64,000 bases of DNA, from NCBI GenBank assembly GCA_002286715.1, contig NSJX01000042.1:1-64000 (forward strand). The letters run 5' to 3'. The notes below the pieces were generated by a model. It saw only the letters and a program-made list of their open reading frames with translations. It was not told where the DNA came from and searched no databases. Source of the stretch: Dentipellis sp. KUC8613 (lineage: Eukaryota; Basidiomycota; Agaricomycetes; Russulales; Hericiaceae). The position numbers and the translations under genes are program-made. Numbering within the stretch: the stretch's first letter is position 1; every line of letters starts with the position of its first letter. This document shows, in pieces, positions 1-11,225 of this stretch.

Positions 1-10
1 CAATTCTCAT

Positions 11-69
11 GGGCTGACGTCGTGTGGCCCATGTATGATGGGCTATGTGCACGTCGGGTGGCCCATGTC
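11..69. repeat. Two imperfect copies of a ~30-bp unit
   Basis: Two adjacent units each begin with GGGCT and end with TGGCCCATGT. Each unit is also weakly palindromic because GGGC near the start pairs with GCCC near the end. The repeat lies immediately before the truncated F-box fragment. No function can be assigned. Confidence 0.45.
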
Positions 70-85
70 TTACTGGTCAAACTAA

Positions 86-394
86 CTGACAAGGGTGGAT
101 CATGAGCAGAGATGGGGCGTTTTGCCACCCCTCAAGATAACCATTGCTGAAGTGGATGTTCTTATCAAGACCAGGGCGCGAGAAGTAGCTGTCTTCGTAA
201 AGGACATGTTTCCGAACATTGCCGCCTTCTCAGAGGGTGCAATACTTCACTATATCGTCCATGGTCTCAATGCCGATGACTACGACGATCCCATGGATGT
301 GACGCGAGTACTTCGAATGATGGTGCTGCCCAGCCCGTCGGTGCGTATATGTGGTTTGCTGAATGTGGTGCATGTACATGATACTAACCGATAA
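86..394 (+). pseudogene. F-box family protein, C-terminal fragment
   Basis: The translation carries the C-terminal signature shared by the five complete F-box genes in this window: D-H-E-x-R-W-G-x-L-P-P, then A-R-E-V-A-x-F-V-K-D-M-F-P-N and a closing HYIVHG. Only about 70 residues of a roughly 540-residue protein are present. The frame is closed upstream by a TAA at 83-85, and the sequence before it is repeat-like with no leucine-rich-region similarity. There is no ATG at the start of homology (the first codon is GTG). It reads as a 5'-truncated relic. The alternative is the last exon of a gene starting left of the window, since a CTAAC branch-like motif and an AG precede it, although paralogs have no intron there. 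Confidence 0.6.
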
Positions 395-825
395 ATGCAG
401 CACATCAGGGCTCTTGCCAATGTATTCGGTAACATGTAGAAGGAGATGTTATCGGCTTCGTGCAGGATATGCAGTATTTAACATCAAGTTCGAGAGCAGA
501 CCAGCTATTGTTTGCCCTCCGCGCTTGTCAGCGCCGATATCAATACTGAGAGTGCAATGATATTGTTCATATTTTCCCCTCAGGCTTTGTATTCCAGGAT
601 TTGATCACCCTCGTCACCATTGTAGTCCTGAGTCCAACCCATGCGCTAGTGACTTTGACCGCCCACGGGTTCTATCGAAGCAAGGCAGAATTTACGACAA
701 CAGGGTAGTCAAAGAGCATACATTGAACTCGCGCGTCTGGCTACAGTCGGACGAGGACGTGCAGTACGACGAAAACATAGCTGAATAACTTCGACAGAGA
801 CGTTCAAGTCTTTTGGCGCCGTCGA

Positions 826-2047
826 TTATTGTGGGTGGACAATGAGCTTCGCGCCGCTGACTTTCCCGGTCATCAGGCGTTCGAGACCCGTCTGTATTCC
901 GTGCAGCCCGCCAGGAACGACTTCGACCCTCGTGGGCTACATCGATAGCGTCAAAAGAATGATCAGAATAAATTCCCTTCAACAAACTCATAACGTACCC
1001 GAATGGTACCTTCAGCCAGGAGCTTCTCTAAGGTCTTCGCGACTACGCTTCCGAACCCCGAGTTCTGGTGCTCCGGGTCATTGACGTTCCCAAACACGTA
1101 CACCGTCCTCTTGCCGTCTTCGGCCTCTTCGCCATATTTGCCAACGTGCGGAGGGAGAAGAACGCAGATACTTCCGTTCGGCGCCAAGATACTCCATCCA
1201 GTCTTTTGCGTCTCCTCGGTGGAGATGGCGTCGTAGACGAGCCGACAAGGTTTCGATGTGATCCTCGCAATGGCAGCAGGCAGGTCGGCGTATGATGTCT
1301 CTTTGTAGTCAATGACGTGAGTAGCACCCGCCTGCTTCACGTAGTCGATATTGTGCGTCGAACAGGTAGAAATAATCGGGTTGAAGCCTGAGAGCTTGGC
1401 AAGCTGAATAGCTGAGAAAGCGCCATGAGCGAAGACTCAGGGCACTCGGACGAAGACATGCAAACATACTAAGTTGCCCAACACAGCTCGAACCTCCAAG
1501 AATGACAATTGGCTCAGATGCATACTTCCCTCTTCCTCCGTCTTCCCAGAATGGTGTCAGGCCGGCGCCACCACGTTTGCTTTTCGGAGCATATAGTCCC
1601 ACTGCGGCCGTAGCGAAGCTGACAGGAAGCGTGGCCGCATCATCAAAGGAAAGGCTGTCGGGAATCTTCGTGACGCCGCGCGCATCAGCGAGAGAATATT
1701 GCTGGTAGGTTCCTCTATCCGCAGAGAACCAGCATTCAAAAAGACTAACGAGACGTTAGATACCCGCATGATACCGAGTTCGGGAGCACTCACACGCGAT
1801 CGCCCTCCATGATATCACGAACATCCTTTCCGACGGCTTTGACTACACCGACTCCCTCGTGGCCCGTGACGGCGGGGTAAGCGTCGATGAACGCGCCAAC
1901 GAGCCTGATGTAGTTGTCAATTCCGTTCAAGCCGGCAGCATGCACTTCGATGAGCACATCGCCTGGTCCCGGAGTCGGTATGGGGCGGGGTCCAACGGTA
2001 TACTCGCCGTGCTTCTCCGGTAACAGAAGAGCTAGTTGCTGAGCCAT
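826..2047 (-). CDS. MDR/GroES-like oxidoreductase, paralog 1
   Basis: Predicted 350-residue zinc-independent medium-chain dehydrogenase/reductase of the enoyl-reductase-like group, presumably an NADPH-dependent cytosolic enzyme of unknown substrate. Exons on the minus strand are 1794-2047, 1470-1744, 999-1411 and 826-936; all phases close and end at TAA. The N-terminal GroES-like fold shows the motif P-x-P-x-P-G-P-G-D-V-L-I-E-V (residues about 22-38) and the G-H-E-G-x-G segment. The Rossmann part shows GGSSCVGQL. Downstream are the ATHVIDY and LVYDAIS motifs typical of this family. The catalytic zinc cysteine of true alcohol dehydrogenases is not seen. It is nearest to paralog 2, with which it shares the four-exon structure, and it is separated from it by 1.6 kb. 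A TATA box lies about 75 bp upstream. Confidence 0.9.
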
Positions 2048-3617
2048 GAAGAAGATGTGTGCGATGAGGGTAAAAGCTGAAAGGTATTTGAGTTAGCAGG
2101 TTTCTCATCGAGATTCTGTATATAAGAGCGCCCGTTCTGCTTAGTATTCAGTAGTGTCAGTCGTGTATGTAGAAGGAGCCGATCCGCGGGATCGCATTGT
2201 GACCTACTCGTGATGTGTTCTGTCGCATCAAGCACAGGCTGAGCGACCTTCAGTAATCCGTGAACTTTGCCTAAATTCTCAATATAGCGTACTTCATAAT
2301 GGTGTGTCAGCGTAAGAGACATCATGATACATCGTTGCGCCTGCGAAGGAGCGGGGCCCCCATAAGCGGGCTCTTGCCTGACGGTGAGGTATGGATGAGT
2401 ACAGCAAGGAACTCTCGGCTTGACTATTGTCGCGAACGTATGGTGTAAGCGCTTGAATTCGTGAAGTGGAAGGATAATAATTGACCTACTCGCATCCGCA
2501 GCTCATGGCGCCTCCTCTTTCGTGAAAAAGCGCCGTCCTCAGCGCGTAAGTAAACTTGGTTGATAGCATACAGCGACACAGCGACAGGCAGGCCGAACGA
2601 GGCCGAGATCACAGAAAGATGGAACGAATGCTGTCTATCGTCATCTTCACAACACAGCTAGATTCGTAAGTGATTTGAGAAGCATCATCACGTATAGTCT
2701 TCGTCGGATGGCCTGCACGAACCGTACTTAAGTAAAGGTGAAAAGGATGGCAACTTAACACGTACCGGATAGGACCATCAGAGTCCCAGCATCAACCGTG
2801 CTTGTGGCTAGTGGGGCCCGGGATTGGACCACACGAATGGGAGGGGCAACTCGGCCGAGTCGGGCGCGGGGGTACATCCAGGCAATGACGATGCCTTTGG
2901 CATTGATTCTCGTATCGATTGATGTCAAATCTTCTGCCAGTACAACCGATTCTGTTAGCTATCGATCCCTGAGGTACTATGAGCCAACGCACTGCAGAAT
3001 GTTCTTCGCGATCGCTGGGACGGCGCCTCTCCATGACGCCAATAGTCTGCACATCACCGAGGGCTGGGGGTCATCACATCCGAGTCTAGTTGATCTTCAG
3101 ACTTTCTTGTCGTGTGCGTGTTCAGGAGCAATGCTTGGGTTCCATACAGTCCTTGAGAGTCAAGTTTAGCATGGTAGGCCCGTCGACTTCCATGTCGATG
3201 GCCGAGGTTTGACCCTGAGCTTCTTGGGGATTGATGGCCGCTGAGGCAAGGACAAGGGCGTGACCGACGTACGTGCAGACCCAGGTCGGATGATGTGCCG
3301 TGACTACCGTACGCTTCCAACAAAATATGACATTCCGCCTTGTGCCAGTGACCTGGCAATCGTGGTCCTTCTTCCAGGACCCTGACTCGTTCTTATCAGA
3401 CATCAGGCTTTGCTTGAGGTATGTGAAGTACCCGATAACTTTTATGAACACCACTGAACGTCGTATATCTCAACAACGCGCTCGGCGTCCACCAATTGTA
3501 CTGCGGGGGTTGCAGGTACCTAATGGGTTGGAGCAACATTCAAAGACATCACATTACAACATACTAATATCGAACAGCTCAGTGGGGGATGAGCGCATCC
3601 GCAGACGACAATGAAAA
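2048..3617. other. Intergenic, no gene recognised
   Basis: Apart from the promoter of MDR paralog 1, the interval has no coding region I can support. On the minus strand near 3120-3420 an open stretch with a possible splice pair (acceptor CTCAG around 3222) might be a gene relic, but no family is recognisable and phases are ambiguous. Confidence 0.4.
2117..2126 (-). promoter_or_regulatory. TATA box of MDR paralog 1
   Basis: On the minus strand the sequence reads CTTATATACA, about 70-80 bp before the ATG at 2047. All five MDR genes have such an element at a similar distance. Confidence 0.5.
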
Positions 3618-4859
3618 TTACCCGGATGTTGCGGACTGCTGTGGATGAACCACGAGCTTGGTGCCGCTAACCTTTCCAGTCATGAGGCGCTCCAAGCCTG
3701 CGGGCACTCCTTGGAGTCCACCAGGAACAACCTCCACCCTCGTGGGCTACGCAAGTGAAAAAATGGTTGTAAGCACCTGGACACTGACTCTGGTATGATG
3801 GTTGGAACTCACCCGAATGATGCCCTCTTCCATGAACTTCTCAAGCTTCTTGGAGACCGTCCGCCCGAAGCCCGACTCTATGTGCTCCGGATCATTGACA
3901 TTCCCAAATACATACACTGTCCTTTTCCCGTCCTCGGCCTCCTCGCCATATCTCCCATCGTGGGGCGGAAGAAGCACACAGATGCTCCCATTCGGAGCCA
4001 GGGCGTTCCATCCTGCCTTTTGAGTCTCCTCGGTGGAGATAGCATCGTACACAAGCCGACAAGGTTTTGATGTGATCTTCGCGATGGCAGCAGGAAGGTC
4101 GGCGTACGCTGTTTCCCGGTAGTCGATGACGTGGGTTGCACCCGCCTGTTTCACATAGTCGATGTTATGCTTCGAGCATGTGGAAATGATGGGATTGAAG
4201 CCTGACAGCTTCGCCAGTTGGATCGCTGGATACGACTTCAGTAAATGGGTCGCGCGAAGGTACGCACACTTACTCAGCTGTCCAACACAACTCGAGCCTC
4301 CCAGAACCACGATAGGCTCCGACGCATACTTTCCCTTCCCGCCTTCTTCCCAGAATGGCGTCAGGCCAGCTCCGCCTCGTTTGCTTTTGGGCGCGTAGAG
4401 CCCCACTGCGGCCGTAGCGAAGCTGACGGGCAGAGTGGCGGCCGCGTCGAAGGAAAGACTACTGGGGATCTTCGTAACTCGCTGGGCATCTGCGAGACAG
4501 TATTGTTGATACGTTCCTCTATCGGCAGAAAACCAGCATTCGAAGATACTGCAAAAAGGTCAGGCACACTATGCGATGCTTCAAAGACACGGTACTCACA
4601 CGTGGTCCCCTTCTGTGAACTCCGCAACATCCTTTCCAACCGTTTTCACCACACCTGCACCCTCATGGCCCGTAACGGCGGGGAAAGTATCGATGAATGC
4701 ACCCACGAATCTGATGTAGTTGTCGATGCCGTTGAGACCCGCGGCGTGAACTTCGATGAGCACGTCGCCTGGTCCTGGGGTCGGCACGGGTCGCAGACCA
4801 ACAGCGTACTGGCCGTGCTTCTCGGACAATAGAAGAGCTTGCTGCTGAGACAGCGCCAT
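3618..4859 (-). CDS. MDR/GroES-like oxidoreductase, paralog 2
   Basis: Predicted 358-residue MDR reductase. Exons are 4600-4859, 4274-4548, 3813-4225 and 3618-3746, with exons 2 and 3 exactly the same length as in paralog 1 (275 and 413 nt). The GroES-like motif P-T-P-G-P-G-D-V-L-I, the cofactor loop GGSSCVGQL, and the ATHVIDY and VYDAIS motifs are present. It differs from paralog 1 mostly in the ends: the C-terminus is longer by several residues. The start is the ATG with M-A-L-S-Q-Q-Q, 59 bp from a TATA box. The two genes are direct tandem duplicates lacking the intron found between the second and third exons of paralogs 3-5. Substrate unknown. Confidence 0.9.
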
Positions 4860-5636
4860 GGGAGAAGGGGTAGAATATTCGGGGAAGAAGGCGACCTGGC
4901 GCCGTCTGTTCGCGCCTTATAAACATGAGTGCATGCCGCCCCAGCAATTTACCCAGAGGGCAGCCGGCTCGCCGGATCACTGCGAAATACGGCACGCTGA
5001 AGCAGAAATTTACCCGCATCACTCGCCAAACGCAAAGGAAGGTCATCTCGATTGCCCAGGACCTACTTACCACATTTGACCATAACGTTCCGGTTGAATG
5101 AACATCAAAATGCGTGCGCTCTTCCCCAAAGAGATCCGTTGAAAGGCTCTTGCAATGAGTGCTAAACGGAGCATCGACAGATCCTTTGGGCCAGGTCGCG
5201 CTGTCGTGTTGAATTTGTAAATGTACACAAGAGAAGTCCTGTGTTAGGCGTTTCGGAAATGTATTGGCTCCTGAGATCAAGCCTGTGGAAAGCGAGACCC
5301 ATCAGCGAACTGAACAACGCTCGACGTTGTGCTGGCGTCGGTAGAGAATGACGTACTTACCTCCAGTGTGGTTTGCCGGTGCGTAGGCGAGAAACGGCGG
5401 GCCCAATGTTTGCCTTGGCAACAGTGACGGCAGACCGTCCCTACGGCACCGACAGAAATCCGGAGAAGATCGGCATTCGCTCGGTGCACCCAACCAGGTA
5501 AGCATTTCCGCAATCACTCCTTCGATATGTTTCGTCCTCAGCAGCAGAGCAGCACGCGCGAACCCTGGAAGATGGTGAGAACCATGATACTTACAGCAAT
5601 GCCAGAGTATGTCAAATATCTCGTAAGGAGATGGCG
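4860..5636. other. Intergenic, no gene recognised
   Basis: Holds the promoter of MDR paralog 2 at its left end and the 3' flank of the unknown spliced frame at its right end. Short minus-strand open stretches at 5160-5640 exist but I could not assemble them into a supported gene. Confidence 0.4.
4916..4923 (-). promoter_or_regulatory. TATA box of MDR paralog 2
   Basis: The minus strand reads TTTATAAG, about 57-64 bp upstream of the ATG. The same octamer occurs in front of paralogs 4 and 5. Confidence 0.55.
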
Positions 5637-6358
5637 TCAATCGATAGGCAATTTGAGATCTTCACATCTTGAATGATAACGGCAGGCCGCCATTTACTTA
5701 GATGCCGCATGTAAAATAGATACCTGCAGGTCTTCCGGTCTCGTTCGACATCTCATTCAAAATCTCTTCTATCTCGTCTTGTTTATAATTCGCATCCTGC
5801 CGGCAAAATGCGCATGAATATATGTTAGCCAAGTGGTCTATTGCGTAGCGGACTGGACGTCCTTAACTTACCCAACCTGTTCATTTCGGACTTGCGCCAG
5901 GGTCATGCCAGGGCCGTGCTTCACGACAGTCTGCGCTGGCGTCCATACGCGTATAACCCAATGAGGCCTGTACAGCTCTATATACTAAACCCATTAGAGA
6001 CAAGGATGCATCATAGGAGAAGAACGTGCGATGGCTCCATATCTTGCGTAGTGTCTTCTTTGGTTGTGACGAAATGCTGGAAGGAGTTAAGATGACGCTT
6101 GTAACCTGCGAAACTGGTGGCGGTCGCATCATCTAGGCGGCCCTGGAGAAGCAGCGATAACATGTAACAGGTCCAAACTACGGGGCTCACCAAAGCATGG
6201 GGGTGGATGGAAGCCTTTACCCACAATCTTCACTTCAAACTGCCTGCTGAAAATAATATCGAAACTACAGCTCCAGAAAAATGTTATACATACAGCTTCG
6301 GAACAGGACGAAAGATGCGTGGTGGGACGTTGGTTCGCGGCTCGCACTCGGCGACACT
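5637..6358 (-). CDS. Unknown spliced reading frame lacking a start codon
   Basis: Six minus-strand segments (6294-6358, 6191-6246, 6026-6132, 5877-5984, 5724-5796, 5637-5659) join through five GT-AG introns of 41-80 nt, all in phase, into about 143 residues ending at TGA. The product has HPPPCFDDAT near its first third, IELYRPHWVIRVW in the middle and an acidic helix-like DEIEEILNEM near the end. I do not recognise the family. No in-frame ATG occurs in the first two segments. The frame opens directly after, and in the same frame as, the TGA of MDR paralog 3. It may therefore be a 5'-truncated gene relic, a readthrough or alternatively spliced extension of the MDR gene, or a gene whose first exon I have missed. 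Confidence 0.45.
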
Positions 6359-7693
6359 TCAGGCCGTCTCTTGCGGGCGAACGACTAACTTCACCCCGCT
6401 GACCTCCTTCTTCACGATCCTCTCCAAGCCGCCCTCAACAGCCGTCAATCCTCCACTGAGTAGCTCAACCCTACACGGCTAGGAAAGGCATCCCAAATCA
6501 GCGTGGCATCGCAATCAGATACACCGCAAAGCCACTAACCTTCAATCCTCCACCCTCCAGGAGCCCCGTCAAGCTCGCATACATCTTGTTCCCAAACTCC
6601 ACATCCTTCGTGACCAGATCCACATTCCCTCGGACCGCCGCGACGTGCTTTCCGTCCTCCGCGTCCTCGCCCGCCTTTCCCACCACCACGGGCTTCACCA
6701 CACCCGAAACGACAGCGATGACGCCCTTCGGCGCGAGGATCTCCCAGCCGGCCCTCTGCGAGTCATCGGAGGAGATTGCGTCGTACACGATGGAGATGGG
6801 GTCGGACGTGATCTGGGCGACGATAGCAGGGAGAGAGGGATACGGCGTAACATGGTAGTCGATGACGTGCGTTGCGCCGGCTGCTTTGACGTAGTCGAAG
6901 TTGTGGGCGGAAGCCGTAGAGATAATGGGATTGAATCCCGAGAGTTTGAGCAGCTGGATCGCTACGTCCAGGGTCGGCAAACGATCAGATACACTAAAAA
7001 TCAAACATGCACTGGTCGAAGTCTTACCGAATTGCCCGACGGCGCTGGAGCCGCCGATAACGAGAGCGGGCTGGTCCTTATATTTTCCAAGACCACCATC
7101 CATCCAGGGCGGAGTCAGTCCAGCGCCACCGGGGCCGCCTTTCTGAGCCTTCGGGGCGTACAGCCCAGCAGTGGCGGTCGCAAGGCAGAGCGGGATGGTA
7201 GATGCCTGATCGAAGGTGATGTTGCTCGGGATCTAAGTAATCAGTCAGTCGACCGAAGAACAATATACGCATAATATCACGAGAATTAATCTGACCTTCG
7301 AAACGCGATTGGCATCTGCGAGTGCGTACTCTTGGAAGGTGCCTCGGTCAGCTTCGAACACCATACGCTGGAACAGCCTATTCGTTCCTCCGTCAATAAG
7401 CAGCCTCCAACCAAAAAGGAGCCAAATGCTTACACTCTATCTCCCTTCTGCACATTCACGACACCCACTCCCAGCTCGTGGACAGTGCCCGCCCCATCGG
7501 CCCCAAGAACAGTCGGCCAAGTCTGCACGAACAACCCCAAGCGCTGCATCGCGAAATCGACGATGTTCAGCGCCGTAGCTTCGACCTTCACCACCACCTG
7601 CCCCGGGCCGGGCCTGGGGATAGGGCGTGTGCCGATGGTGAAAGGCTCGCCTGTAGACAGAACCAAAAGAGCCTTCTGAATTCCTGAGCTCAT
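6359..7693 (-). CDS. MDR/GroES-like oxidoreductase, paralog 3
   Basis: Predicted 362-residue MDR reductase. Exons are 7434-7693, 7296-7377, 7028-7232, 6540-6961 and 6359-6478. The first exon ends inside G-D-R-V in the same place as all paralogs. The GroES-like part carries P-I-P-R-P-G-P-G-Q-V-V-V-K-V, the cofactor loop reads GGSSAVGQF, and ATHVIDY and VYDAIS follow. Compared with paralogs 4 and 5 there are small in-frame insertions, one of them giving a Gly-rich G-G-P-G-G-A-G loop before the cofactor domain. It has the five-exon structure of paralogs 4 and 5 rather than the four-exon form of 1 and 2, so it is probably the link between the two subgroups. Substrate unknown. Confidence 0.9.
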
Positions 7694-7775
7694 GTCGATT
7701 GTTTATGTTAATTGCTTGCGCAGGTTCTTGTTCTTGTCGAGTTGATACTGCCTCTTAATACCAGACCATGGCTGG

Positions 7776-7782
7776 TTTTATA
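7776..7782 (-). promoter_or_regulatory. TATA box of MDR paralog 3
   Basis: TATAAAA on the minus strand, 83-89 bp upstream of the ATG at 7693. Confidence 0.55.
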
Positions 7783-8554
7783 TGCTGCTCGAGGGAGGCA
7801 GACTCCCTAGCAATACTGGTACTGTTCTATCGGCTGCGCCCTACGTACGCAGTCCGGCATCCTCGACATGGCGCCTACGAGCAATCTGACTGCGCGCCTG
7901 TTATGTATCGGGACGATGACATCCCGGCGGTACGCAATCGGCTCTTGTTCAGCCGCTGAGTTTGTGTATCTCTGCCTTGACCACGGCACCTGATTGGTCC
8001 AGTGCACATCGCGCTCTGAAGGTAGCGATGTTTCTGTGAGATCACGTCTAGAATAGACACCTGTCCAAACGGACCTGCGATGACGCCGACTTTGAATTAG
8101 CTAGTCGTCCCCGAGCTTGAGTACTGTATCATGCAGTTGGTCTGTTTAAGCACCTACGCAGCTAGGTTTCACAGCCTACAGTAACCAACAATGCGCAGCA
8201 GGAGGCAGCAACGGCGCGGAGAGTGATAGTCGTGAGTAATAGGGCCGAGCGAGGAAGAAACAAGACGGACCTATTATTCCCATTGTCGGCCTATGTAGGT
8301 GCGTTATTTTCGACGAGTACCCGAGCCTGGGCCAGAAAATCACCACGATCCCTGAACCCGAACCCGAATCCAAATCGGCGATCGCCCTTCTTTCCTTCCT
8401 TCCTGCCCGATCGACGGAATCAAATCCGATCTGCACGAGTCAAATTCCAAGGCCGCGCGTACTAATCCAGGGTGTAGTGTAGAGCGTAGAGCGTAGAATA
8501 TGTGTCCACCGTCCGGGGTACAATAGTAATAAAATAAATAAGATAGAGTACTTG

Positions 8555-8584
8555 CCATCCATCCATCCATCCATCCATCCATCC
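8555..8584. repeat. (CCAT)n microsatellite
   Basis: Seven and a half uninterrupted CCAT units, ending just before GAATTCC. Confidence 0.95.
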
Positions 8585-9116
8585 GAATTCCATATATATA
8601 CGTGCCGTTTTAGGGTCGTCGTCCGTTAGATATCTAGTGCTGAGCCGGACCGTGTGCAGGTGATGTGCGATGTGTAGAGTGAGAAGGTCGAAACGCGTTT
8701 GCCACGGATTGCTAGTGCTCGTCACTTGCGACCGGTTGCTAGCGACGAAGCGCGGAAAATGGCTGCCAGCATTTTCATTTGCGAGTTGGAGACGGGAGTC
8801 CCAAATCCGAATCTGAGTCGGTCGCAGCATGCTGCTTGAAGCAGCGCGTTTGCTGTAGGTGCGGTGCCCAGGATCTTCGCCAAAGGATGCGTCTAGAGGG
8901 CTGGGTGTAGACCATCTAGTAAACTGGTGACGATGGGCATCGACGACGTCCCGCGCGCAGGATGTCAGAGCCAAATCTGTGCTGGAGCGCGCTGAGAGGC
9001 ATGCCGCCCGTCCCAAACCCACCCAGATCATCAGTACGCTCCACAGGCAAAATCCCAGACGACCACCCACCATAGAAGGCCCCGCGAGCAAGAAACGCGC
9101 AAAACCCGCACACTCA

Positions 9117-11225
9117 TCACGGCACATCCGCCTCGATCCACCCGCCCGCGCCCGCGCCCGGGCGCGCAAAGCGCAGATTGCCCAGCCCGTGGTTATCGTC
9201 CGCGTGCGCATGCGCGTGCCCGTTGGCGTCCGCATGCGCGTGGGCCTGCTGCGTACCGCCCCCGCTGCTCGTCCCCGTGCCCTCGCTGCTCTCGAACACG
9301 TCCATGTCGAGGTCCATCTGGACGAAGTTCGCGTCGGGGCGCACCATGGCGCGCAGGGTGTGCCGGCTGTTGAGGCTGCTCGGGCGTCAATGTTGAGTGC
9401 CGATAGAGAATCGGAGAAAGGGAAATGGGGATTAAGGAGTGGACTTACGAGGCGAGGAGCGAGTTCGCGAAGACTGCATGGGTGAGAGAAGACAGCATTG
9501 GTGAGGAAGGAGGTGAGAGGTTGGGGCAGGAAACGCACTTTTTCCGTAGATCGCGTACATCCCGACGTATGTGAAGTTGAACGGCGCGACGAGGTACTGC
9601 GTGCCACCATGTCCGAGTCAGATCCAATCTCCCCTTACACGCATACGAACTACACGCACCGTAATGAGCACCAGCAGCGCAAACACACTGCACCCCGCGC
9701 ACTCGTCAGAATTTCCATAGTACACAATGACGAGGAAGATGAAAGACGGGAAGCGGGTTAACACGCACCTCGTCAACAGCCCCGTCGTCAGACAAAACAT
9801 GATGATCGTCTTCACGAGCGACTCAAAGCGGTTCGAAAGGCCCTGGCCGTGCCCGCGGTACAGGATCCACACCATCGTCGTCGCGATGGACAGGTCCGCG
9901 AACGTGCGCGTGGACGCCCAGGTCGTCACGAGCCACTGTTTGCGTTTGGCACGCCGGGTCCGGACGATGGGGATTAGCATTTTTGGGTATCTGGTATCTG
10001 GAGTGCAGGCGTGGCGACTCACGAGCGACATCTTCGCATCTGCGAACGCGGGGAACTCGTAGCTGTGTGTGTGCGGCGGTGTGTGATGCGATATATGAGC
10101 GTCGTCATGGGCGACGTGAGTCAAGATGGAGATGCGGATGCGGATGGGAGATGCGTACCCGTGGATGATGTAGCCTGTGGGAGATGGATGCGGCGCGATG
10201 ATGGTCGATGGTGAGCAGATGAACGAGATGGTGATGGTTGCGCGTGCGTACCGATTCCGGCACCTGCAGGACGGGGGCTGTAAGCCTAGGGAATGTAAGT
10301 GAGATGCACGGACGTACAGAGGGAGACGACGACGGGGATCATCTGGGATATGCGCATATATGCGTGAGTATATGCGCTCGATGCGGAGGATTTGAGCTTC
10401 GACGCACCAGGAGGAGGTATCGTTTTTTCTTGTCGTCCACTAGCAGACAGGATGCGTCAAAATGGGACAATGGGTATTGACGCTGCAGGACTCACGCCGC
10501 CATATCCGAGTGACGAAGTAACTACTGAACGTGAGTACAAGCTACAACGTTTCATTCAAAGCGGCGCTTACCATTCAACCAGGCACGTTCCGATTTCCTG
10601 CGCCATAATTAACTCTGATCCACACGTCTAAATTTACCCTCCCATGAAAAGAAGACTTACAGTGGGGATAAGCCGTCCCTGCGTGCGTTTGGTGATGGTC
10701 AATACACAGCCGCAATAACCACGACGGGGAGATGCACACTCACAATGAGGCTCCTGGGATCGAGGTCAGTGTCATGGAGATATGGACGAGGGCGGCACGC
10801 ACCAGTTGGCTTTGATCATGTTGGCAGGTACACCGTTGGCCTGCACGATGAGATAGTACCAGAAAGTATGGATGAGGAGACCCTGCTGCACGCTGTCCAG
10901 CTACAAATGGGCGCATATATTGAGGTCTAAGCACCGTGGCGAGACGCTGAAGCTTACCACCCAAGTCAACGCGACCTGCGACGCGTCGGTCAAGCAGCTT
11001 TCAGCATGGGAACTTGCGAACGTACCAGGCATTTCAGAGGGCGGGAGTCTCGTGGATACATCGAATAGTAGTTGTACACCTGTATGCAGAGCGCACCATA
11101 GAAGCTGCAGACCAGACACGTCAGAACAAGGCGAGCACGGAGAAACAAGCTGCGACGCACATCATCGACAGAAACCCACACACAGCGAAGCCGCCAAACG
11201 TGTCCCTGATGAACTGGTCCGCCAT
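9117..11225 (-). CDS. DUF6534 multi-pass membrane protein
   Basis: Spliced minus-strand gene of the basidiomycete DUF6534 family (multi-pass membrane proteins of unknown function). Recognisable pieces in order are: start M-A-D-Q-F near 11225 with D-T-F-G-G-F; then GALCIQVYNYYSMYPRDS; then L-D-S-V-Q-Q-G-L-L-I-H-T-F-W-Y-Y; a short SYFVTRIWR near 10510-10530; and the conserved WLVTTWASTRTFADLSIA with KTIIMFCLTTGLLT around 9765-9950. The C-terminus (9117-9390) starts at the typical SRHTLRAM motif and has an unusual His-Ala-rich run (H-A-H-A-D-A-N-G-H-A-H-A) before ending E-A-D-V-P. Several exons between 10000 and 10800 are tiny and their borders are uncertain, so degeneration in that part cannot be excluded. 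It separates MDR paralogs 3 and 4. Confidence 0.7.

Larger units (their letters stand above)
7694..9116. other. Intergenic, with a (CCAT)n microsatellite
   Basis: Contains the promoter of MDR paralog 3 and the 3' flank of the DUF6534 gene. A 30-nt run of CCAT units lies at 8555-8584. The long minus-strand open frame across 8462-9610 is not conserved-looking and overlaps the real DUF6534 exon in another frame. Confidence 0.5.

Noticed and set aside
3120..3454. Minus-strand open stretch with possible splice sites between MDR paralogs 1 and 2
   Set aside because: Two incompatible phases are possible, no start or partner exons are evident and no family is recognised.
8462..9610. Minus-strand frame of 382 codons
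   Set aside because: Uses a different frame from the recognisable DUF6534 C-terminal exon and runs through a (CCAT)n microsatellite.
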